From Pseudoalteromonas sp. CO133X (lineage in GTDB: Bacteria > Pseudomonadota > Gammaproteobacteria > Enterobacterales > Alteromonadaceae): a stretch of 64,000 bases of DNA. The position numbers were made by a program, and so were the translations under genes. The notes under the pieces were generated by a model. That model was not told the origin of the DNA, made no database searches, and saw nothing but the letters and a program-made list of their open reading frames with translations. Below, piece after piece: positions 33,742-42,176 of the stretch. The DNA is taken from the NCBI GenBank assembly GCA_004208945.1, contig SGPE01000022.1, positions 62,001-126,000 on the forward strand, written 5' to 3'. The first letter of the stretch is position 1. Each line of letters starts with the position of its first letter.

Positions 33742-35067
33742 CTAGAAGTAATAACCTATGTTGATATTGAAGCGAGTTTCTGTTTCATCGCTGTCACCAG
33801 CAACTGAGCCGCCTACAAATGGCTGATTTTTCGCTTGAACAAAATCAAAGTAGGTGAATAAGCCACCTGCTGCAACAGACACCCCAGTTACATTCATCCA
33901 AGTATCGGCGCTATTGTCTGACTTGTCATAAATAATGCCGTAGTCATTGTAAAACTGTAGGTCTGTAACAGGACCCCACTCGACAGGGAGGCTGTAGGCA
34001 ATATTGGCATTAGTCATGGTTGCTTCAGCTGCGATGCTATCGTAAAAAGCATAAGCTCCGACAGCCATACGATTTACATTATCAATATCGTAATTATATT
34101 CGCCATGTTGCAGTTGGAAGTTCCACGGGCCAATAGTGCTATTTAAATGGACTGCCCAAGCATAGTAGTCACCAGCACGGTCTTCACCATCGTGTAGGCC
34201 GCCTGATAGGGCAGATACACCTAGCTCTGTTTTGCCACCTTCATGCTTAAAGTGGTAGCCGTAGCGACCAGAGAAAGTGTTGTATTCACCAATAGCATTG
34301 CCTGGCTCGGCATAAATGCCTTCGTCTGCTGAACGGAAACCAACTACATCGTATGAGTAGCGATCGCTGCGATCATCAACATAACCGTCGACACCACCGA
34401 GCTCATCATTTTTGAAAAAGCCAAGATCAATTTGCCAGTTATCGGCAATTTTTCGTTTGAATAGCACACCTAAATCGTGATCATCTTCCAAACCTACATA
34501 ATAGGTTGTTCCAAAGAAGTAGTTGTGTGAATTATATGGCCAGTTACCAAAAGGAACTTTGGTTATACCTGCCTGCACTTGCCAGTCTTCGGCAAAGTCG
34601 TAGGCTGCATAGGCATATTTAACTGCTGTCATATAGTCAAAGAAACGAATTTCAGCATTTAGTTGCACATCACCGACATCCCCTGAAAAATTCAGTCTAA
34701 AGATATCGAAGTCGAAGTCACCGCCACGATTTTTGTTACCGTCATCATACGAGGTATAGCTGTAGTTTGTTCGCACAGCTCCACCAACATGAATACCAGA
34801 TTCTTTTTTGTCTGATACAGTTTCAACAGCAGCAGTTTGCTCCTCAAGTTGCTTTTGTTGCCTTGCAACCTGTGCATCAATCTGCGCTTGTTTATCAGCT
34901 TGTTGCTGCGATTTTTCCTCGGCAGCATCAAGCTTGCTCTGGAGTTGCTGCATTTGCTCTTTAAGTAATTGCAGCTGTTTTTGAAGGTCATCTATTTCAG
35001 ATGCCTGACTAAGACTAGAAGTAGTGCCCAAGGCGATTGCGAGGGCTAACTTTGAAAGTTTAAGCAT
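33742..35067 (-). CDS. Outer-membrane porin with N-terminal coiled coil
   Basis: 441 residues from ATG 35067, which begins a good signal peptide (cleavage near SQA-S). The frame extends 12 codons upstream but would distort the signal. After the signal comes a Gln/Lys/Glu-rich coiled coil (about 22-85) that could form a trimeric stalk or reach the cell wall, then a beta-barrel ending NINIGYYF with the terminal Phe of outer-membrane proteins. Short motifs such as DVQLNAEIRFFDY and AGITKVPFG are typical of phosphate-selective (OprO/OprP) or carbohydrate porins. The substrate is not clear. Confidence 0.85.
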   Translation of the reverse strand: MLKLSKLALAIALGTTSSLSQASEIDDLQKQLQLLKEQMQQLQSKLDAAEEKSQQQADKQAQIDAQVARQQKQLEEQTAAVETVSDKKESGIHVGGAVRTNYSYTSYDDGNKNRGGDFDFDIFRLNFSGDVGDVQLNAEIRFFDYMTAVKYAYAAYDFAEDWQVQAGITKVPFGNWPYNSHNYFFGTTYYVGLEDDHDLGVLFKRKIADNWQIDLGFFKNDELGGVDGYVDDRSDRYSYDVVGFRSADEGIYAEPGNAIGEYNTFSGRYGYHFKHEGGKTELGVSALSGGLHDGEDRAGDYYAWAVHLNSTIGPWNFQLQHGEYNYDIDNVNRMAVGAYAFYDSIAAEATMTNANIAYSLPVEWGPVTDLQFYNDYGIIYDKSDNSADTWMNVTGVSVAAGGLFTYFDFVQAKNQPFVGGSVAGDSDETETRFNINIGYYF

Positions 35068-35169
35068 GATTTTCGCTAGTGTTGGAATGGGTACTACTAG
35101 CATAGTTGATATTCACACTCAACCCAAGGGTAGCCACAAAAAATTAATATTAATCAACCAGTTTTGCAA

Positions 35170-35658
35170 TTAACTATTGTGATCGAGTGATTTTGTTATG
35201 GCGCCAACTTCTAATAGTGGTGATGCATCAAGCTGATCAGCATCCATCATTGCTGCAATACGTTGCATTGATGAAAGCAATAAGCTTTGCTCCCACTCTT
35301 CGAGGGCTGAAAATTTTTCTATGAAGTGCTCTTGCAATGGCTGAGGAGCTTGCTCTAAAAGTGCTTTGCCTTTTTCTGTTAAATACAAGCTGACGCGGCG
35401 CTTATCCATTTGACTGCGCACACGGGTGATAAGCTCTCTGTTTTCAATTCGGTCAAGAATATTGGTCACAGTTGCAGGGCTTAAGTTGACGTTTTGAGCA
35501 ATACGACTTGCTGTGATGCCGTCTGTTTGTGCTACTTCATTCATGATAAGTAATTGCGGGCCTGTTAACCCAGACGTTTTGTTGAGCTGCTTAGAATGCA
35601 GATCGATTGCTCTGATTACTTTACGTAATGACACAAGTAGTTCGTCATACTTTTGCAT
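35170..35658 (-). CDS. MarR-family transcriptional regulator
   Basis: A 162-residue winged-helix dimeric regulator. The DNA-binding part spans about residues 30-100 (ITASRIAQNVNLSPATVTNILDRIE, then the wing VRSQMDKRRVSLYLTEKG). No Cys suggests thiol sensing. Two near-palindromes upstream may be its own operator. Its target is unknown; the nearest candidates are the adjacent porin gene and itself. Confidence 0.9.
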   Translation of the reverse strand: MQKYDELLVSLRKVIRAIDLHSKQLNKTSGLTGPQLLIMNEVAQTDGITASRIAQNVNLSPATVTNILDRIENRELITRVRSQMDKRRVSLYLTEKGKALLEQAPQPLQEHFIEKFSALEEWEQSLLLSSMQRIAAMMDADQLDASPLLEVGAITKSLDHNS

Positions 35659-35988
35659 GTTTTTGTCTCTTTAAAGGCGGCCTAGAACGACCGAAGCCGC
35701 GAAATATTACACATCAAATAAATTGAGTTCAAATAATTTGTGGCTATGTTTGCTATAAATAGCCTAATTTTCAGAGGAGATTTTTATTTGAGTAGTAATT
35801 AAATCTCGTTTGGTGTATCACATAATAATGTAGATGTTCTTTATAATTAAATAGCGCTTTTCGCCTGCACACGCACAAAGTAGTAAACAATTTCATCAAA
35901 TAACTAAATATTATTTACTAACTACTATGGCTTTGGGTATTGTGGGGTTATTTAACTATTTCTTTTCTTTCATTTAATGGGACGAATT
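35659..35988. other. 330-base divergent intergenic region
   Basis: It separates the MarR gene from the mutarotase gene. The MarR-proximal side has two imperfect palindromes (35714-35740). The rest is A+T-rich, with no gene or RNA structure that I can support. Confidence 0.5.
35714..35740 (-). promoter_or_regulatory. Candidate MarR operator
   Basis: Two related near-palindromes, TCAAATAAATTGA (35714-35726) and CAAATAATTTG (35730-35740), lie in tandem 55-80 bases before the marR start codon. That fits autoregulation. Confidence 0.4.
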
Positions 35989-36840
35989 ATGAAGCTATCG
36001 CCATCAGTTACGATTGAGCAAAGTGAGACTGGTCTTGAGTTTATTAAAGTAGCCAGTGAGTTTTGTGATGCCACTATCTTTTTACAAGGTGCGCAAATTA
36101 CAGAGTTTACACCGACAGGTAAAAAGCCATTACTGTGGGTTTCTCAGCAGGAAGATTATCAAGAAGGTAAGGGCGTTCGTGGTGGCATTCCAATTTGTTG
36201 GCCGTGGTTTGGTGTGAGCCAACATGAAGGCTGGCCTGCTCATGGTGTTGCTCGTACGGGACTTTGGCGTGCTGAACAGGTGAAAGAAGAGGAAAACTCG
36301 ATCTACATCAGCTTGTCATTGCCAATGAATCAAATTGATGAAAAGTATTGGCCACACAAAACTAAACTATTGGTGGAATTTATTTTATCAACGAGTTTAG
36401 AAGTGCGTTTAACAACAACGAACCTTGATAATGAAACACTTAATTTTACGCAGGCATTACATACTTATTTCCCTACGCCTGCGATTGAAGAAACCAAAGT
36501 TGATGGTTTACAGGGCTCTAAATATATAGAATTTGGTGAAGGTCCATTTGAGCAACATGATTTGGTTTCATTTGCTCGTGAAACCGACATGGTTTATACC
36601 CAAGCACAAGATACACAACGTATCATTACGCCAGATGGGATCATTGAAGTAAGCCGAGAAAATTCGCGGTCATGTGTGTTATGGAACCCGTGGATTGATA
36701 AATCAAAAAGGCTATCTAATTTTGCCGATGATGAATATCACGTGATGTTATGTTTAGAAGCCGCCAATGTACTTGAAGATAGCGTTGAGTTAGCGCCGGG
36801 TGACAAGCATACACTTGCTACCTCTCTTCGCTGGGTATAA
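35989..36840 (+). CDS. yeaD: D-hexose-6-phosphate mutarotase (YeaD type)
   Basis: 283 residues of the aldose-1-epimerase superfamily, interconverting the anomers of hexose 6-phosphates in the cytoplasm. His158 (QALHTYF) and Glu257 (CLEAAN) are the expected catalytic pair. RGGIPICWPWFG and HGVARTGLW are conserved substrate-pocket motifs. An ATG four codons earlier exists; the one at 35989 has the slightly better preceding sequence (GGGACG) and the usual family N-terminus. Confidence 0.9.
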   Translation: MKLSPSVTIEQSETGLEFIKVASEFCDATIFLQGAQITEFTPTGKKPLLWVSQQEDYQEGKGVRGGIPICWPWFGVSQHEGWPAHGVARTGLWRAEQVKEEENSIYISLSLPMNQIDEKYWPHKTKLLVEFILSTSLEVRLTTTNLDNETLNFTQALHTYFPTPAIEETKVDGLQGSKYIEFGEGPFEQHDLVSFARETDMVYTQAQDTQRIITPDGIIEVSRENSRSCVLWNPWIDKSKRLSNFADDEYHVMLCLEAANVLEDSVELAPGDKHTLATSLRWV

Positions 36841-36858
36841 AAAGTACCGAGTATGAGT

Positions 36859-36880
36859 AAGGTCAGTTAAAACTGGCCTT
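36859..36880 (+). terminator. Weak hairpin after the mutarotase gene
   Basis: AAGGTCAGTT-AA-AACTGGCCTT with one G-T pair and no T tract. The next gene starts 14 bases later, so this probably only reduces read-through. Confidence 0.35.
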
Positions 36881-36894
36881 AACAAGGAACGATC

Positions 36895-37428
36895 GTGTTT
36901 AGTAATCAACAAATAGAAACCCTTCCACAGCATCAGCGCATACAATTTCAATCACTTGCAGATAATGCAATATGGCATGTACAACTAAATTGGTTGTTGT
37001 TTTATGTGCCTCTAATGGCCGTGATTATTGCTGTACGGCATTTTAATCCTGCCGTTAGCGAAGCCATTGCTTTACCTTGGCTTCTGGCTTTGCCATTGTT
37101 GGTAATACTGTCGATGGTTTACAACCTTTACAGCGTTCGCGCTAAAGGGGTGGCAGTAAGAGAGCATGATATTGCCTTTAAGCGGGGGCTAATTTGGCAA
37201 CAAATCACCTTATTGCCAATTTCTCGCGTGCAACACACCGAAATTCATCGCGGCCCAATTGAGCGAAAGTTAGGACTTGCAACACTCAGGCTTTACAGTG
37301 CAGGTGGCATGAGTGCTGACTTACATATCAGCGGGTTAACTGACCAACAATGCAATGATGTCCGCCAGTTCGTGCAAAGTTATGGTGATAATGCAGCAAC
37401 TCAAGAAAATGAGCTTGCCGATGAGTGA
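36895..37428 (+). CDS. bPH2-domain membrane protein, YdbS-like
   Basis: 177 residues with a GTG start after AAGGAA. There are two membrane helices (about 32-50 and 62-84) followed by a bacterial PH-like DUF304 domain (about 85-160; RGLIWQQITLLPISRVQHTEIHRGPIERKLGLATLRLYSAGG). The stop codon overlaps the start of the next gene (ATGAGTGA), so the two are translationally coupled. That pairing is as in Bacillus ydbS-ydbT, which is linked to bacteriocin resistance; the role here is not known. Confidence 0.9.
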   Translation: MFSNQQIETLPQHQRIQFQSLADNAIWHVQLNWLLFYVPLMAVIIAVRHFNPAVSEAIALPWLLALPLLVILSMVYNLYSVRAKGVAVREHDIAFKRGLIWQQITLLPISRVQHTEIHRGPIERKLGLATLRLYSAGGMSADLHISGLTDQQCNDVRQFVQSYGDNAATQENELADE

Positions 37429-38953
37429 TCAACAATGGCAACGCGTGTCGCCATGGGCACTACTGTACTTTATTGTTCACTTTGCACTGCGCTTCATAAA
37501 AGATGGGCTGCTTAATTTACTGCCAATTTTGGTGTTATTTGTTACGCAAGTTGAACAAAAGCTGTTTTGGGGGCAAATAGCCGTTACCGTGGCCTCGTTA
37601 GTTTTAGTGCTGTATGCCTTTGCTTATTATCGTAATTTTAAATATCGCATAACGGATGGTAACGAAATACTGCTCAATAAAGGGGTATTCAAAAAAGAAC
37701 GGCTAACCCTAAAATTTGCTCGCGTACAGAACGTAAACATAGCCGAACCTTTTTATTTTCAGCCGGTTAATTTGGTTAATTGTATTTTCGATGCCGCCGG
37801 TAGTAGTGCTCAAGAAGCTGTGATCCCGGGAGTAAAGCTTAGCTACGCCGAGCAAGTGCGCGAACAAGTTATGGAATTTAAGGCTCAGTTACAACAGCAA
37901 GAGCAGCTACCTATTGAGCAGGGCGAAGTAACAGATAAACCGACAACCTTAACGATCAGCAATGCTGAAATTGCTAAGTTTGGTTTGATGTCGAACATGG
38001 CAATATTGGCATTGGCTGCACTTGCTCCATTTATGAATGTGATTTTTGAGTACCTCGAAAAAACCATCATAAACCGCCTAGAGACCATACTGAATGAGCA
38101 AGCTGCGTTCATTGGCAGTGCGGCTGCAATCACTGTGTTAATTATGGTTGTAGCCATTGTTTTATGTGCCATTTTACTTTCTGTTGTCATGGCATTAGTG
38201 CGCTTTTTTAACTTTCAGCTGTACTTTCAAGACGGTAAGTTTAAGCGTGTGGCAGGTTTATTTGAGCGCCAGCAACTCTCGATAAGCGTGTCGAAAATTC
38301 AAAGTGTGCAAATTAAACAAAATATTATTGCCAAGTTCCTTAATCGCTATACCTTAATTTGCCCACAAGTGAGTAGTGGTGGTGTGGCAGCTGGGGTTGC
38401 GGCACATAAAAATAAACAAACGTTAGTGATGCCAGTAATCACCAAAGAGCAAGTAAAAGCCGTATGTGGCTGGTTATTTCCATGGTTTGTTGATTTAACG
38501 GAGCTTAGCTTTATTAAGCCTGAGCGAGCTTTACTTTATAAAAATACGTTTTTATATGTAATTCTACCTACTGTATTTTCTGCTTTAATTTTCAATGCTT
38601 TATTTGATGCTGCTACGATGTTGTGGAGCATTGTCGTGGGCTTAGTTTTGATGATCGGTGTGTTTTTGAATTATCAAAAAACGGGTCTGGCTATGTATCA
38701 ACATGACGGCCGTTTTTTTGCCGTATTTAAAACCGGCATACTGGGTGTGCAGTATCGTGTTTTTGAAATCTATAAAGCGCAAAGCGTCACCACAATAAGC
38801 ACTTATGTAATGCGCCGATCACAGCTTAAGAGCTTGTATATACAACTGGCTTCTGGTTCTGTATCAATGCCTTACTTAAAAGCAGAGCTGGCTGAGCAGT
38901 TTGCTGATTTTGCCCTATATGAAATAGAAGGCGTTGAGCGGAATTGGTTTTAA
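37421..38953 (+). CDS. Triple bPH2-domain membrane protein, YdbT-like
   Basis: 510 residues from ATG 37421, inside the stop region of the YdbS-like gene. A longer frame from 37355 would overlap that gene by 74 bases and is rejected. Three PH-like DUF304 segments alternate with membrane helices. LLNKGVFKKERLTLKFARVQNV, RVAGLFERQQLSISVSKIQSV and FFAVFKTGILGVQYRVFEIYKAQSV are the three equivalent motifs. It probably forms a complex with the preceding protein in the inner membrane. Confidence 0.9.
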   Translation: MSDQQWQRVSPWALLYFIVHFALRFIKDGLLNLLPILVLFVTQVEQKLFWGQIAVTVASLVLVLYAFAYYRNFKYRITDGNEILLNKGVFKKERLTLKFARVQNVNIAEPFYFQPVNLVNCIFDAAGSSAQEAVIPGVKLSYAEQVREQVMEFKAQLQQQEQLPIEQGEVTDKPTTLTISNAEIAKFGLMSNMAILALAALAPFMNVIFEYLEKTIINRLETILNEQAAFIGSAAAITVLIMVVAIVLCAILLSVVMALVRFFNFQLYFQDGKFKRVAGLFERQQLSISVSKIQSVQIKQNIIAKFLNRYTLICPQVSSGGVAAGVAAHKNKQTLVMPVITKEQVKAVCGWLFPWFVDLTELSFIKPERALLYKNTFLYVILPTVFSALIFNALFDAATMLWSIVVGLVLMIGVFLNYQKTGLAMYQHDGRFFAVFKTGILGVQYRVFEIYKAQSVTTISTYVMRRSQLKSLYIQLASGSVSMPYLKAELAEQFADFALYEIEGVERNWF

Positions 38954-38954
38954 A

Positions 38955-39003
38955 TGAAAATAATTCTCAATATCATTGACCTGTTTGGGTTTTTGAGTAT
39001 ACT
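38955..39003 (+). promoter_or_regulatory. Fur box and sigma-70 promoter before a small membrane protein gene
   Basis: TGAAAATAATTCTCA (38955-38969) is a 7-1-7 Fur box and is base-for-base the same as the upstream Fur box of the second small RNA (63124-63138). Then come TTGACC (38976-38981), a 16-base spacer and TATACT (38998-39003). Confidence 0.75.
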
Positions 39004-39032
39004 TTCTCAAAAGCTACAGAAGGAGGTGCGCG

Positions 39033-39275
39033 ATGATATATTTTCTGCCTATTTTAGCCATTACAGGTATTGTCGGCTTACTTTGCTATGCTCGCAACAA
39101 GAAGGAGTGTAAAGGCCTTTGCGTAAGCTGTGCAGTGACTTGTATTGCTTTGCTTGTAACAGGCGCGATGGCTCTTGCGGGTCTGGGGGCACTTAGAAGC
39201 AGTATTATGTTTGCAGCGACAATATTTATTGTTTACCAATTACTAGGCTTGGTTCGCCCGATTAAAATTGAATAG
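39033..39275 (+). CDS. Small Cys-containing membrane protein, probably Fur-controlled
   Basis: An 80-residue protein with two or three hydrophobic segments (about 3-20, 31-52, 55-73). Four Cys are grouped around the first loop (Cys18, Cys26, Cys30, Cys33, Cys37 region; ECKGLCVSCAVTC). It has no family I recognise. The Shine-Dalgarno sequence GAAGGAGGTG is nearly a full match to the 16S end, so it should be translated strongly once transcribed. A Fur box and a good promoter lie directly upstream. The Cys cluster could bind a metal or Fe-S group, or be disulfide-linked; this is open. Confidence 0.75.
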   Translation: MIYFLPILAITGIVGLLCYARNKKECKGLCVSCAVTCIALLVTGAMALAGLGALRSSIMFAATIFIVYQLLGLVRPIKIE

Positions 39276-39352
39276 TTTCTTACATTTTTTAACTACCCAC
39301 TTGCCAAAAAGCAACGCATACTAATCCTGAAATAACAAAGTCAGGGATTAAG

Positions 39353-42175
39353 ATGATAAAAGCATTGTTGATTGGTACTTTACTTGTTGCTGGGCAAGCG
39401 TTTAGTCAAGAAGTATGGCAAACAATTCATACTGAGCATTTCAATGTCCATTTTAGTACAGAGAATCAGCAATGGGCTCAATCAGCGGCAACCGAGCTGG
39501 AAGTTGTTCGCAATAAGGTATTAAAACAACAAAACCGCGCGTTGGATGAAGTGATTGATGTTGTTGTTTTTGATCCATTTAACGCATCTAATGGCTTTGC
39601 TTTACCGGTTACAATAAAGCCCTTAATGGCTTTATTTACGACACCTCCACAATCAGATTCGATGATTGCCAATACAGATAGCTTGCAGCAATTACTCATT
39701 TTGCATGAGTACATCCATTTGGTTCATTTGGCTCAGCCTACGCGCAGCTTACCTCGACAAGCAATTAGAAATATTTGGGATCTCTACGATTTATCACAAA
39801 GCGATATGCCTCGCTGGGTTGCTGAGGGTTATGCGACGCTGTTAGAATCAAAAATGACGGGGCGTGGCCGTTTATACGATAATCTTTCAGAAGCGATACT
39901 GGTTGAATTTGCACAGCAAGGCGCACTGCCAAGCTATGGCCAATTAAATCGTACTGAAGACCGTTATATGGCCGGATCAATGGCGTATTTAATGGGCGCT
40001 CGCTTTCTCGCTTGGTTAGAAGATAACTATTCTCCAAAAACCCTTGATGCTGTGTGGACACGCATGCAAGCGGTTAAATCGCGCGATTTTAATGACGCTT
40101 TTAGCGGTGTATTTGGCGACCCACCTGAGCGGCTTTATCGTCGCTTTATTGCTGAATATACATATAAAGCAATGGCTAAAGAGGTGAGTGAGCAAACACT
40201 TACAAGCAAGCTTTGGTTAGAGCTTGATTTATATGCATCAAACCCAGCTTTAAGTTTAGATAATAGTAAACTCGCTATTGTAGAGCGAAACAAAGATGAT
40301 GAAACGCGCTTAGTTATTTATAGTACAGCCGATAATCAACAAGCAGCAGATGATTTTGCGAAGCAGCAACAACAGCTACTCGATGACGATCCTGAAGATA
40401 TTGCCGATAGAGCACCGAGTGTGTTTAAACGTAAACAAAAGCACGTGCTTCATCAAATCAATAAGCAGGGTATAAAGAATCCGCAGTGGTTAGACGAAGA
40501 TACACTGTTTTTTACCGCCACAACAACCGTTGGTAAAGGCTCAATTCAGGGTATCTCGGACTTATATCGCTATGATATCGAAACTGGTGAGATAAGTGCA
40601 TTAACCCATCGTGCGGGGCTGCGTCGGTTTACAATTAGCGATAACGGACAAACTGTTTACGCTGAGCAAACTAGGCATGGCTTCTCGGAGTTGGTGCGTT
40701 TTGATCTCAATACGGGTGTCTCTACGCCTTTATTTGAGAAGAGCCTAGAAACGGTTTATGACTATCCATTACTAAGTCCTAATAAAACTAAGCTTGCATA
40801 TTTAAAAGTGGCACTGAATGCAAACTGGCAGTTGTATATACAAGATGTGAACTCCCAGCAATCAATAGCTGTGCCTATGCCTGAGGGCTATCAGTATGTG
40901 TCACAACCTAATTGGCAAGCAGATGGCAAAGGGCTTTATTTTGTCGCTGGTAAGAATGCCGCTCTCGATTTGTATCATTATGATCTTAGCCGCAACTCTC
41001 TACGCCAATTAACACAAGGGCAAGAAGCCGTTGCATACCCAATGGCAATGAATAATAGTGAACTTTTGTATTTATCGATCACTGCTGAAGGGCCGAATAT
41101 CAAGCATTTTGCAGAGCAACCAGAAGGATTAGAGGTTGCTGAGTTGGTAAGTAATACAGCGCCACCGCGAGGGCAAGTAACGAGCGAAGTGTTACCTGAA
41201 GCAAAGATTTACAAGCAAAGCCCAACAGAGCCAACCAATTATGATGTATGGCAGCAAAAACCAACCTTTTCGCTGTCATCTCAGTATTATTCGGCTTCAT
41301 CTTCGCTTCTTACCCTTGGGATAAAAAGTAACGACTTTTTAAAGCAGCTCGATTTACAAGCAGGCTATAGTGTTGATTTACATGATAAAGCACTAGAGGG
41401 AGTGTTCGCGGCAGCTAAATATTCAGCGTTTGATTTAAAACTTAAAGCGCTGCTATTTGATTACGACCTTGAATCAGCAAAACAGTACCATTCAAACACG
41501 CCGCTAAATGTCAGTAACACAGGGGCACATTTTGCCATGAGTTACCCGATGCAGTTTCAGCAGTTAAATATCACACCGACCTTAAGTTACAACTACAGTG
41601 GTTATGCTAAAGGTGACGATCAATGGCTAAAGCTAGGACTTAAGCAGCAATGGCAACATGATAGACAGCGTTATGGTTTTAGTCAGTCGTTGAGAGCTGA
41701 ATGGTTATCCGGTGATGCTGACTCAAATAATTGGCAGGGCTATAACTTTGCCACCGTATTGAGTGGTTATGCCTTTGATATTCCAGTTTATGTTAATTTT
41801 GCTCAGCAATATCGTGATGACAGTACCCTTGCGCTTGGCGGTTATGAGTCAAACCTAATTAATAAAGACACGCAAAGTGGCTTTGTTAGTGCACCTGAAT
41901 TGCCACTTTTTAGCCAGCTTGGTAACCGTTATAAAGGTTATGGCGGGGGAATTAGTTATAAAGATTCATTACCTTGGCTTTACTACCAACAGCATCAAGT
42001 TGATAACCGGGTCTATGCGCAAAGCTACGGCCTCAAGTGGCGAGGAGACTTTAGCTTTGGTCTGGGGCCTGCGGGTTTGAATGATGTAAATATTGATTTT
42101 GGCGTCGCCCGAGTAGAAAGCGACAACTTTGAAAATGATTTACGCGCTTGGTTAAGCTTTTACTACTCGCTATAA
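39353..42175 (+). CDS. Zinc-peptidase/beta-propeller/outer-membrane barrel protein
   Basis: A 940-residue exported protein (signal peptide cleaved near FSQ, residue 18). Residues about 20-290 are a gluzincin-like peptidase with HEYIH (His118, Glu119, His122) and the downstream third ligand Glu158 in WVAEGYA. Residues about 290-640 contain TolB/WD40-like propeller repeats (LSPNKTKLAYLKV, QADGKGLYFVAGK). Residues about 660-940 alternate polar and aromatic strands and look like a beta-barrel in the outer membrane. Such a layout would place the protease and propeller in the periplasm or at the surface. Its stop is one base away from the stop of the convergent gene. The substrate is unknown. Confidence 0.8.
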   Translation: MIKALLIGTLLVAGQAFSQEVWQTIHTEHFNVHFSTENQQWAQSAATELEVVRNKVLKQQNRALDEVIDVVVFDPFNASNGFALPVTIKPLMALFTTPPQSDSMIANTDSLQQLLILHEYIHLVHLAQPTRSLPRQAIRNIWDLYDLSQSDMPRWVAEGYATLLESKMTGRGRLYDNLSEAILVEFAQQGALPSYGQLNRTEDRYMAGSMAYLMGARFLAWLEDNYSPKTLDAVWTRMQAVKSRDFNDAFSGVFGDPPERLYRRFIAEYTYKAMAKEVSEQTLTSKLWLELDLYASNPALSLDNSKLAIVERNKDDETRLVIYSTADNQQAADDFAKQQQQLLDDDPEDIADRAPSVFKRKQKHVLHQINKQGIKNPQWLDEDTLFFTATTTVGKGSIQGISDLYRYDIETGEISALTHRAGLRRFTISDNGQTVYAEQTRHGFSELVRFDLNTGVSTPLFEKSLETVYDYPLLSPNKTKLAYLKVALNANWQLYIQDVNSQQSIAVPMPEGYQYVSQPNWQADGKGLYFVAGKNAALDLYHYDLSRNSLRQLTQGQEAVAYPMAMNNSELLYLSITAEGPNIKHFAEQPEGLEVAELVSNTAPPRGQVTSEVLPEAKIYKQSPTEPTNYDVWQQKPTFSLSSQYYSASSSLLTLGIKSNDFLKQLDLQAGYSVDLHDKALEGVFAAAKYSAFDLKLKALLFDYDLESAKQYHSNTPLNVSNTGAHFAMSYPMQFQQLNITPTLSYNYSGYAKGDDQWLKLGLKQQWQHDRQRYGFSQSLRAEWLSGDADSNNWQGYNFATVLSGYAFDIPVYVNFAQQYRDDSTLALGGYESNLINKDTQSGFVSAPELPLFSQLGNRYKGYGGGISYKDSLPWLYYQQHQVDNRVYAQSYGLKWRGDFSFGLGPAGLNDVNIDFGVARVESDNFENDLRAWLSFYYSL

Positions 42176-42176
42176 C

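Noticed and set aside
37355..37420. An earlier start for the YdbT-like protein
   Set aside because: It would overlap the YdbS-like gene by 74 bases; ATGAGTGA coupling at 37421 is the usual arrangement.
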